64,000 nucleotides of DNA, from assembly GCA_013400115.1 (NCBI GenBank), contig VXBP01002793.1:40001-104000 (forward strand). The letters are read 5' to 3'. Below, in pieces: positions 48,977 to 59,737 of the stretch. How positions within the stretch are numbered: position 1 is the stretch's first letter; each line of letters begins with the position of its first letter. The stretch is from Rhinopomastus cyanomelas. Taxonomy: Eukaryota > Chordata > Aves > Bucerotiformes > Rhinopomastidae. The translations under genes and the position numbers were made by a program. The notes below the pieces were generated by a model that saw nothing but the letters and a program-made list of their open reading frames with translations, did no database searches and was not told the origin of the DNA.

Positions 48977-49053
48977 CGCTGTGGCAGGGGGATTGGACTA
49001 GATGATCTTTTGGGGTCCCTTCCAATCCCTAATAATTCTGTGATTCTATGATT
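48977..49053 (+). mobile_element. CR1 LINE, 3' end only
   Basis: GGCAGGGGGATTGGACTAG, then ATGATCTTTTGGGGTCCC, then TTCCAATCCCTAATAATTC and two further octamers. It is the younger 3' type, truncated within the 3' untranslated part. Confidence 0.93.
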
Positions 49054-49693
49054 TCTGTTTCAGGCTCTCTCTACATTCAGGAATCTGTATTTAGGAACTT
49101 TGGTCAGATCACATTGAGAAGAATTTGGAGATATGTTTAAAGTCTGTGGTGAAGATTTTTGATTAGTCTTCAAGACTAAACATAGGTGCTCAGAATATTT
49201 GTTGATGGAAGATACCTTCAAAAGAGCTGATTGTCACAGATTTGACACTCATCTGTTTTTCAAATCAGGCAATATTCAACTATTTCAATCTGGGCTAGCA
49301 GAGTAATTAACAGTTTCTAAATGTCTTTGACACAGAATTGAATAAGTCATTCAGCCTAGTAACATATGAAATAGGTCAAGAATTTCACTCTGCTGTTTAG
49401 GTAGAAATGAACTCCAAGGGAAGTAACAGGCAAATTAACATCTGTCTTACCCACTCGTTCGCTGGATTCAGCTGTTCCCGCCAACACTGAAAGAAGAAGG
49501 TCTAATATCTGCAAAAATATATTATGATCAAGCCCAATAGCACCGTGCACACAATCTTATATTCACATCCTCTTTGAAAATAGAGAAGGGTTTTAACTAT
49601 GCCTTGAACTCTTATTTGTTTATTCGTTTAATACATCAAGGACTCATCTGAGTTTGCCCACCTTTTCTTAGGACTTGCTAGTTGGATTGTTTG
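49054..49693. other. unique non-coding DNA
   Basis: Short single-copy interval between two plus-strand CR1 insertions. No gene was recognised. Confidence 0.4.
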
Positions 49694-50459
49694 GATTAAT
49701 GGATGATGGGCGGGCGACTGATGTAGTTTACCTGGACCTGAGCAAAGCCTTTGACAGTGTCCTGCACCACATTCTGGTCTCCAAGATGGTATAACATGCT
49801 TTGATGGGTGGACCACTAGATGTGTAAAGAACTGGCTTGATGGCCGCACCCAGAGAGTGGCTGTCGATGGATCCATGTCTAAGTGGAGGCCAGTGACAAG
49901 CAGAGTCCCTCAGGGATCGGTCCTGGGACAAGTCTTGTTCAACATCTTTGTCTGTGACATGGACAGAGGTGTTGAGTGCATCCTCAGCAAGTTTGCTGAC
50001 GACACCAAGCTGTGTGGTGCAGCAGACACGCTGGAGGGCAGGGATGCCATCCAGAGGGACCTGGACAGGCTGGAGAGGTGGGCACAAGCCAACCTGATGG
50101 GGTTCAACAAGACCAAGGTGCAGCTGGAGCACCTTTCCTATGAGGCCAGAATGAGAGAGTTGGGGCTGTTCAGTCTGGAGAAGAGGAGGCTCCCAGGTGA
50201 CCTTATTGTGGCCTTCCAGTATCTGAAGGGGGCCTGCAAAAAGGCTGGGGAGGGACTTTTTAGGATGTCAGGTAGTGCCAGGACTAGAGGGAATGGAGCA
50301 AAGCTGGAGATGGGTAGATGTAGAGTGGATGTGAGGAGGAAGTTCTTCACCGTGAGAGTGGTGAGAGCCTGGAATGGGTTGCCCAGGGAGGTGGTGGAGG
50401 CCCCATCCTTGGAGATGTTTGAAGCCAGGCTGGATGAGGCTCTGGCCAGCTTGATCTAG
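49694..50459 (+). pseudogene. CR1 reverse transcriptase, frameshifted and internally deleted
   Basis: The first part encodes the catalytic block A (YLDLSKAFD) and then meets a stop (TAA, 49792-49794). A missing base near 49798 shifts the frame. From about 49800 a second frame stays open to the normal stop at 50457-50459. Counted from the GTG at 49857, VPQGS is at residues 17-21 (preceded by R instead of the usual G), LGQ replaces LGP, and FADD is at 46-49. The deletion joins residue 87 or so to what would normally be over 100 residues downstream. It cannot make a working enzyme. Confidence 0.92.
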
Positions 50460-50540
50460 GGTGGGGTGTCCCTGCCCATGGCAGGGGAGTTGGAACTGGA
50501 TGATCCTGCTGTCCCTTCTAATCCTGACTGATTCAATGAC
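49694..50540 (+). mobile_element. CR1 LINE with internal deletion
   Basis: A 5'-truncated copy beginning at the RATDVVYLDLSKAFD block. It runs through the catalytic core, then jumps at about 50118-50123 from the NKTK segment straight to the LEHLSYEARMRELGL segment. Around 110 codons present in the 14.7 kb copy are missing. It ends in a 3' part with GTCCCTTCTAATCCTG and a weak tail. Compared with the 12 and 15 kb copies it belongs to another, older subfamily. Confidence 0.95.
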
Positions 50541-50632
50541 TTGGTCTAGGTGATCCTGCTGTGTCAGGGGGATTGGACTGGATAATCTTTCCAGGTCCCT
50601 TCCAATCCCTAATGATTCTATGATTCTGTGAG
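50541..50632 (+). mobile_element. CR1 LINE, 3' end only, abutting the previous copy
   Basis: Begins with the last codons of CR1 ORF2 (TTGGTCTAG, encoding L-V-stop), then the younger-type 3' end and two and a half tail octamers. It follows directly on the tail of the preceding copy in the same direction. Confidence 0.93.
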
Positions 50633-53600
50633 TCTAAAAATGATAACTTTATACCACATCAATCCATGATGGTAAAAAATTTTACTGTGAGAAGATACCA
50701 AGTTCAAAACCTGAAGTCCCATATCTCTTTGTCAGAAAGAAAGATCAGATAACTGGAGTAGCACCGGAAAAACAAACCAAAGACGATATTGGGTGTTCAT
50801 AAAGTAAATAAAATGGAAAATTTCTGAGACTCTTTAGTTTGACAGTTCAAAAGAAGACTGGAAATACTAGCCTAATTCCACGTACAATTTTTATAAGTCA
50901 CAGTTATGCCCTCACTTTAAACAATATCAGATCTGCTTAGAACCTGATATTCTGAGTTATTCATATGACTTGCTAATTGTCAGCAAACAGAACCTCAGAA
51001 CAGCACTGTCTTTGACATAATGATGATCATCATCTGCAGCATTTGCTGTTTCTGTAAAGAGAATATGCAAACAGCACTGTGGGATGTAGGACTCTTCTAC
51101 CTAACTGTCTCATAAGTTCTTGAAATTCACTCCATTTTCGAGATGAATGAGGGTAAACAAACTAGTTCTGAAACTTAGGCTCTCTCCTCAGTGTATACAC
51201 GTGTATAAAGCCTCGTGCTACGTACCCTCTACACTACTGTCTCATTAGGATCTGATGCTCAAATAATGTGTTCAGCTCTTTTGTTTGATCTGCTGTTCTT
51301 CAAACCTCACGCTCAGAAAGCAGTCATGTAGGCTTCATATGAAGGTGATCTGCTCATGTGAAGTACCAATATCCCTTTTCTCCATGAAGCAGGAGCACGG
51401 TAAACAAGTCTTGTATTTATGGTTACTCTCCCAGAAAAAGAAACGATTCACCACAGTACAAATTCAGACCCTTCCGAGTGCCATCTAACCTAATTTCTGG
51501 CCCAAATTGTTATTTTTACTCATGGCTCACTTTCTACTTTTCCAAATTTGACCTGTCACTTGAAATGAGGACAAAGAAATCCAGTTTACATTGAAGTTAC
51601 TAAGATAGTACAAGGCTGATGCTACAGTTGAAAGTAAAGACGTGATATCCCAAAAGTAGGATACTGATAGCAATGGACCATTCCCTGTCACAGACAGACC
51701 AATATTTCCAGTTTTGCCTAAAGGTGCTTTCATGTTACCAGAGAGCACCCTCTCTCTAGGAGAGTGTGATGAATTCATTTCGTGTTCATTGCCTCTTCAC
51801 TGCACACACAGAATTCTGACAATCTGTTCTAGATGGTCTTCTAATTTGGCCCACTCTGTGCTACAGCTTGCTGGCTTGTGAACCTCCATTCTCATATAGT
51901 CTCTGTGACCACTTTATGGTTTATATCAGGCTCACCCAAATCTTTACATCCACCAGTAGGACTCAGGTTTACAAAAGATAGCTTCTGTTCCAAATGTAAT
52001 TTCTGCATATCAGCAACCCCACTTGCAAGCTCAGTTTCACTCTAACGAATTTCTTTGCAGGATCAGGGCTGTAACTTTTCACTGAATGTCTGCCAAATAT
52101 AACTAACACCCTTCATTTCTCTAAGGGAGCTGATTCACCTTCATAACTCTTTCTGCTGGGGGTGCTCATTTACCATTCTGACATAATCTAGTGCCTAGCT
52201 GCGTGATGCAGATGATGTTTTTGTCAATGTGAAGAATGCAGTAGAATTGTTGCAGAAATTGTCTAAGAAACTGAGACCTTAATATGTACCATCTGTTTTA
52301 CAAAAAGGCTCAATGTGGTAATGCGTTTGCAGTACCAGAAGCAATATCTCTAAGACATGAAATGAACATATGCTGCCTAAGAGCCTTCAGGCTGACATTG
52401 AAAAAGAGAAAAGATAGTACTTCAAGGCAAATATTGTCCCAATAGAAAGACTGCCAGAACCAATATGGCTCAGTCTATTGACAAGTCTCTGGTGAACAAC
52501 ATCATATAAAGACATGCACATTGTTATGGGTTGTACAGCTCCCATTTTTTTCAGTTTGGGAGAAAAAGAAGTAGAGAACCCTTTCACTGTCACACTGGCT
52601 ATTCTGTTTCAGATCAACAGATGTTGTCAGATGAAGACATCCTATCTATTATTCTTTGGTTAACTGTTTTATTAAAACAAGTCAGTGAATCTCTAAGCTT
52701 CTTGTATTAGGTTAAGTAAGCAGCCTGTTTGGAAAGAAAGAAATGAATGAAGCCTCTGCTTTCTAATGTTTGGGATTTTCTTTTCATTCCTAAAGTAACA
52801 CTTTTTATGCATGAAGATATCTGTGTTTCTGAAGCTAAAATGGTACTGAAACTACAATATCTAGTAATGAATATTGCACAGACCAGAAGATACGGTAATT
52901 TTATTTTAACGTCTGTTATCCTTAAAGGAAAGGACCTAAGTTATTGTCGTGTCAACGCAGTTTATACCAACATCATTTAAAATCTGTATTCCTTTCAGAG
53001 AGACTGCAGTAACAAAAACTTGCTCTGTTACAGACATGGCTATTTTTGGAGGTCATTTTATTTGCCTTTCCTAATAAAAAAAGTAATTGACAAGTAGCTT
53101 CCTTTAATTTTGGCAATTCACACACGTTCTCTGAATATCTCTCATACAAAGAAATGTTTTCTGGATTTATGAGGGGGTGGAAATAGATGAGGGATTTATT
53201 AAATATTTTATACACCAAACATTTGGGTTTGCAAGCAGTTTTTAACTAGAAGGGGGATGAAGTATGGGAATTATTACATGTGTCTTTTCTGCTGTGCTAA
53301 ACAACATCAATGCCGTTAATCATGTAACGGGGTCTAGCTAGTCCTCTTAGAGGAGGATGATTAAGTATTAAGCAGATTGGATCAAATTTTGAGATTTTAG
53401 GGATTAGGCCTGGTGTGATTAAAGCTATACCATCTTAAAAGTGAAGTAACATGGGCACATGTTTGTTGACTTAGAACAATGGCTTAATGTGATGGACCTT
53501 AATGGCTTCATACCTTTGTACCCTTCAATTCTTAAGGCAAAGAAGGATTTGGGATATCCATACAACATCTGTGGATTTTATTAGTTCCACAGGAGGGAGT

Positions 53601-56600
53601 ATTTCTTCTACAGATTTTAGATACTACAAGCATGCTAAAGGAGCCTGTAAACAGTGCTTGAGGAAGCTACCCTTCTTCAGATCTCAGAGACTCTGCAGGA
53701 GGTAGCTCTTCTCTACAGATCTTAGAGACACAGGCTATTTCAGTACAGTTTAGTTCTAATTAACTACACCATCAATTATGTCAAACAAGGGCAGAATCAC
53801 TGACCTTTCACTAAAGGCAAAGTCATCAAAGCAGGATTTTTTAAACTATGTAAGGGAGGAGGACCAAAGGAAGACTTCACATATCTCTGGAGACTGTGGT
53901 GGATAGAAATATCACAAGAGTGAAGGAACTTGGTAGCTGCCTCACTGTTTCTCTGTCATGTGGTCAATGGTTTGTTCTGTAATGGAAGGATTCTTCCTCC
54001 AAAATCTGTCTGATAAGTTTTGTGAATTCACAAAATGAATCATATCAAGAGCAACATAGCCACTTCTGCCTACAAAGCTTTTTCGATAATCAGAAAAATA
54101 AGCCAGCTCTTTTTTTGAATATGAGAGTTTAAACTAGGAACTCCTATAAGAACCAGGACAAAGCAAAATAAAACAATAAAAAACGTTGCTTGTTTAAAAA
54201 CAGAAATATCAGCAAAAGTCTTTGTTGCTACATCTAGTTGCATCAGGAATTAATAATGTAACTATTACTAGTATTCTGCATCTATAAAAATACTGAAGTT
54301 AGGGAAACAAAATTATGAACACTAAAGACTGACATGTGGTTGAGTTAAATGCTGTTGTGGGACTTTTGATATCAGTAAATGTTAGCATGCTTTAAAATAT
54401 TGAAGCAATGGTATGAGTTTCAATGTTTAGTAATTTCAGCCTTTTCAAATATAATTTTCACTGTTTAAATCAACAGACTTTTGAGGTACCATTTCATCTC
54501 AAATAACTTTCCTACTGTGCATATTTCAAAAACAATGTAAAATACATTTCAAACATCATCAGCAAAGCAGTAAATGGATTATGTCACAAAGCACGCGATG
54601 AATGAGTTTCCAGTAAGTCCTACCCTACAGTACGAGAAACAAAGAGAAGACAATACATAATGCCTCTACCTATTCTCTCCAAGTGCTGCCCAAAACAAAA
54701 TATGCTACAAAGCCTAGCCTTTTAGAAACACAACTCCCAAAACAAATGTTGCTTCTAAGGTCTCAGTTTCTGTGTGGATATCTCTATTTCTTTCCATAAA
54801 ATGTCAAGAGACCATAACAATTTAAAGGATTTAAAAATTCATTGGTTAAAAGTGAACCTCCTTATGTAAACAAGTAAATGAACCTAGATCTGAAGATCTC
54901 TTTTTCACTCCTGAACAACTTGGATTTGATTTGGAAACCAGCCCAGTCCTCTCCTACATACCATAACCTGGATAGGAACAGTGGATGTAAAATCTGTTAT
55001 GTCTGAGGTAGAATGCATGAAAAATCTTTCAGTGAGAAAGAGAGGGTAGAATTTCTTTAACAGAACACTGTGGAATGAGATGTGGAGAAAAGTGGGGAAA
55101 TTTAATCAAATATAAGACAAGATGAAGTCCTCACTATCCACAATTTTGAGAGTGGGTATTCATCTCAGCTAAAACAGTTAGTTGCTAACAAGTTAGTTGT
55201 TTAAGCTAATCATCTAGGCTCCCTCTCTAATCAACAAAGAATAATCAATCCTCTCTATAATTTATCTTAGGATGGCACAAATAAAATTCTCATTGACTGC
55301 AGTGGAAACCCAGATGATTTGCTCAACCTGGACACCTGTCCTGTAAGCTGCTAAAGTTAGATAAAGTAGCTGTTTACACTAAGAGGTACGGGGCTTAAGT
55401 AAACTCTGCTGATTTTTCCCCATGCTCTCCTCTCCCTCATGCCCACAAATACCTGCTTTGCTCATTGCCTTATCTGTGGTGTTAAGAAGAGTGGAGAATG
55501 TCTTAAATTTTTTTCAGACAATTTGATATTGTCTTATCTTCTGGCTTGCCAAAAGCTCCTTCTGCACAACGTAATGCAATTGCTGCTCTGAACTGCTTCA
55601 TTTGAGTGTTGAATTGCAAGTGCTATTATCACAAATACCCACCGTATGCCTTGAGTTTGCACTAGCTCTGGCACTGTATGAGTCTGTGAGCATCTTCAGA
55701 GTAAGGGAAAAGTAGTTCTTCTTTGGGAATGGAGCCAAAGAGCTAAACCAAGCCAAACAACAAGAACAAAATCTGAAAAATAAATCAAAAATTAAAATGT
55801 TTAGTTTTTACCACAGACTCATAGGTAGGATTCTTTCCAGTAAACAAAGGCAGACTGAATGCATAGGAGTACTGTCAATGAACCTTTAAAACTGAGTAAC
55901 AGCATCCTTAGAAGTAGGACAGATACTCATTTGGTCTATAGAGTTGTGGCTACAGACTGTAATGTGTGAAATATTTGCCTAACAGACACGGTCTACATAG
56001 CACAGTGTTAGAAGAGGTCAGTCAGCACAGTTTAAAGCAAAAAAGTTCCAAAAAATATTCTAGATATGGGCAGCTAATACTTTCTTCCACACGAGGTTAT
56101 GTAGAAAAGAGTAGCAATGAACCAAAGCATTACCAAGGTAGGACCATCTGTATAGTCTGTAGTTTGGAGTTACTAGAAATAGTCACATAACTGAACACAT
56201 TTCTTTAGACACAGACAAAGTAAGGTTTAAGAATCTGTTCGCCCTCCCATTGATATTGCATGATCCAGCATGTGGTAGAACAAAGGTCTCAGGGAATTTG
56301 CAGTTAGCCTTTGCTGTGGTTTCTTTTTTGTATGCTATCATCCTTTGGTAATTTATATATCTTTTCTTAAAAATAAAATTTGAAGTTGGAAGGTACCAAG
56401 AAATTTTTTGGCATCACCTTTTTTTTTAACCTCTCAATTTTTAAATTTATAGTTCTGGCGTGCCCTTTATTGGAAGACCTTAATAAAAAGTTGGGTCATG
56501 TACCTCCATTTGCTTCACTTCCCTGCCACCACTGTTGTCACAACTATAGAAAAAAAAAGAATTCTTTGCATTGGTTTTAACTAAAAAATCAAGAATTGTC

Positions 56601-57149
56601 TAGGAAAACATTAAGAACAAATGACATCTTTTTCTAAAGTGAAACCTGCATTTCGAAGATAAGTTTCTTCAGATTTTCCTGTGATGAATTGAACTCTTGT
56701 TCTTCAACATCTGAATTTTATTATTTGTGATAATGAGCACTGTTGAGCATGTGGGAAGATTTAGATCAAGTGAGGCAGCAGCAGGCCAAACCTGAACCTT
56801 GACCTTCTTTTCCAGCCTCCTTCATGATGTACTACCTAGTACTTTCTATAAAACAGCTCTTTTTTGATATGATTTTTTTTTGCTTTCTTCATTCAAGAAT
56901 AACTGAAGACAAGTGAATGTATGTGCTTTCTGGTTTACAGCAAGGTACTTCACACATTTCCATTTACTGTAACTGGCCAGAATACAATTACAGTAGCCAT
57001 TGTTCATTCTGCCACTCAGTATATGACTGGTACAATGAACAGTAGCAGGTCAAATAGTGGCAACTAATAAGACTAATAAGACTTATTCTGCGTTGGAGCT
57101 AACAAATCCTTTATCAGTACTTCAACCATTCTGCTTACGTACCCTCATT
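50633..57149. other. long AT-rich block without CR1 or genes
   Basis: About 6.5 kb of single-copy DNA. No CR1 piece, RNA gene or convincing exon was seen. Short open frames have no recognisable product. TATTAAGC- and TAAT-type AT-rich words are frequent, as is usual in such DNA. Confidence 0.45.
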
Positions 57150-57420
57150 GTTAATAGCATGCCTTTCATGTATGGGAACTAATCCCTTTCATATAGAATT
57201 TTAGCAAGAAGCTTATAAAATGTGTATTAAAGCAGTATTGACTTGTCCAACAATAAAAAGTACAATTAGGCTTCCAACACAGAGCACTACTAATTTGCAT
57301 AAAAACATCTCTAGCCCATTCCTTTTACTGTGGAATATAACCAAGAGGTTACATTCGGTACCACACACCAGTAATTTAGTGTAAAATCAGTAGATAGCTG
57401 TGACTGTGTAATAGTGTTCA
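57150..57420 (+). repeat. diverged tandem duplication, copy A
   Basis: Shares four blocks in the same order with copy B downstream: CAAGAAGCTTATAA (57205-57218), TTAGGCTTCCAACAC (57266-57280), TGGAATATA (57331-57339), and TGTGACT within a similar context (57399-57405). A perfect octamer ATTTGCAT is at 57293-57300. Between the blocks the two copies have diverged considerably. Not recognised as a known transposon. Confidence 0.75.
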
Positions 57421-57619
57421 CTTTCTTTGTGCAACCCTTTTAAAAGTGAATTTACATGCCGAATGTATCAATAGGAAATAATATAAAGATCATTACGCTG
57501 CATGATCAAGTACAATGATTTCCTCTGATAATATCCCATAATGCAATAACTCAAGACTTACTTATTAAGAGTACCTATCCTGATGGAGTCATGGCTAGGG
57601 TCACACTGTAGACTCAGTT
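57421..57619. other. spacer between the duplicated copies
   Basis: AT-rich sequence with no clear counterpart elsewhere in the window. It may be the remaining part of the duplicated unit, too diverged to align by eye. Confidence 0.4.
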
Positions 57620-57965
57620 TTATCATACTTTGCCGTCGCAATAGCTCATTTTCATAATGTACTATTTAGCCAAGAAGCTTATAAGAAATGTAGAGGAGTA
57701 ATAATGACCAGTCTATGCATAGAAATGTATAAATAGTTAGGCTTCCAACACTAAGCATTTCCATCTAAGAAGATTACTTAATATCCCTTTTGCAAATTAT
57801 CTCATTTCCATAACCAAATAGGTGCTATTGTCTATTCAGTCTCCAAGTGCTGCACCTCTTTGTAGCACTACAGGAATTTCTTCTCTGCGTGTACTCTGGA
57901 ATATATTAAATTAGATTTTTAAAGTGCATGCAAACTAGTAAATAGCAGTAAGATGTGACTCGTAT
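57620..57965 (+). repeat. diverged tandem duplication, copy B
   Basis: Carries the shared blocks at 57671-57684, 57737-57751, 57897-57905 and 57954-57960. Offsets to copy A are 466, 471, 566 and 555 bases, so copy B has gained, or copy A lost, about 95 bases between the second and third blocks. The constant order and orientation argue against chance. Confidence 0.75.
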
Positions 57966-59182
57966 GGGGTTTAGACTCCCTTCAATTCACCAAAAGAAAA
58001 TCAGAACAGACTACTTTCTATTAACTGCTTCTGCCTACAGATAGCACAGAAATTCCTCATGACTACAGATGATTAGCCTTCTCTTCACTTGCTTAATAAA
58101 GAACAGTATTTCTTTACCAAGGTAACACAAGATGACATTGCCTCAGGTCACTGCAGGGCATGTCATATCAAGTAACGCAACACAACCTGATGTAACTGAT
58201 CCAACAGGCCATGTGCCTGTTGCCTATTTGTGTAAAACATTACTTTTTTCAGAAGAAGAGACATGTCACCATAGATAACAAAACATTAACTCTACCTCTT
58301 AGAGCCTCCAAAGGCTTCTGTGTTCACAATTAACTTGGAGTTTAAGTCCAAATCACAAGAAATAGGAACCATTTCCTCTTAGTTATTCTCGTATTGCCTA
58401 TAGTGACCTTTTAGAAAAGTTATCTTTAGTCAGCCACCGTTAGATTGCAGTCTAAACACACATTGTGAAACAAACTTATTGCCCAATCCTCCCCCCCACC
58501 AACATAAGTAAACTTATCGATACATTAAAACCCCTAACTGAACCATTTTTACAGCTCTGCAGAACTTGTCAGTCTGCCTGTTTCAAGATCAGCACAATTC
58601 TCCACTGCACTGTCTACTTTGCTGATACGTTTGACTGTTGAATGATGGCATATTTTAAAAGAATAACAATAAATTGTGCTATGAATGTTAAATATATTTA
58701 TTTTTCCTTCATTAAGCCAAGGAAACAGTCATCTATAACATAAACTTAAAACCTCTGTGTGGTCAAATGACTGCATAGCCAACAGACTCGTAAAAATGTC
58801 TGAACCGAGCTGTCAGCATGAAGTGATTTTATTTCTTTTAAAAACATGCATCTAAATACCTTAAGGCAGTACTTTGGAAATATTAATCCTTCTGAACTCT
58901 TTGCTGAAATAAACAACTAAGGAAAAATTTTTTAAAAAATCAGTTGTGAAATACAAATAAACTAACACTACAACAGATTAACAGCTAAGAAGCCTAATTA
59001 AAATTTAATGGTGTTTGAAAGATTTGCTGTGCTAATTAGATAAAAGAGTGGAAATTTCTCTCACATTTATGTGTGATGAAGTATCAAATATAACACAAAG
59101 AAATTCAACCTAATTTACCTGATCTTAAGAATCTAAGGTAAACAGGAGAACTAAATGATTTTTACTAAGTCGCTGAAAACCA
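57966..59182. other. unique AT-rich non-coding DNA
   Basis: No gene or repeat was recognised. Several TAAT-core words are grouped near 58980-59045, including CTAATTAAAATTTAATGG and GCTAATTAGATAA. Confidence 0.4.
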
Positions 59183-59662
59183 AGAACAAGAAAAGAAAGA
59201 AAAAGGAAGGAAAGGGAAAAAGAGAAGGCAGGGGAGGGGAGAAGGAAGGAGGGAAGGAAGGAAGGAAGGAAGGAAGGAAGGAAGGAAGGGAAGGAAGGNN
59301 NNNNNNNNNNNNNNNNNNNNNNNNNNNNNNNNNNNNNNNNNNNNNNNNNNNNNNNNNNNNNNNNNNNNNNNNNNNNNNNNNNNNNNNNNNNNNNNNNNNN
59401 NNNNNNNNNNNNNNNNNNNNNNNNNNNNNNNNNNNNNNNNNNNNNNNNNNNNNNNNNNNNNNNNNNNNNNNNNNNNNNNNNNNNNNNNNNNNNNNNNNNN
59501 NNNNNNNNNNNNNNNNNNNNNNNNNNNNNNNNNNNNNNNNNNNNNNNNNNNNNNNNNNNNNNNNNNNNNNNNNNNNNNNNNNNNNNNNNNNNNNNNNNNN
59601 NNNNNNNNNNNNNNNNNNNNNNNNNNNNNNNNNNNNNNNNNNNNNNNNNNNNNNNNNNNNNN

Positions 59663-59737
<75 letters not shown>
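59183..59737 (+). repeat. compound purine microsatellite interrupted by a gap
   Basis: Left of the gap is a purine-only tract that settles into (GGAA)n from about 59241. The run of N covers 59299-59662 (364 positions). Right of it is (GAAA)n from 59663 to 59737. Because the unit differs on the two sides, the gap hides at least one switch of repeat unit. Long open frames across it are only repeat translations. Confidence 0.95.

Noticed and set aside
59241..59737. Regular repeats that could suggest a CRISPR-like array
   Set aside because: Four-base microsatellite units without spacers, in vertebrate DNA.
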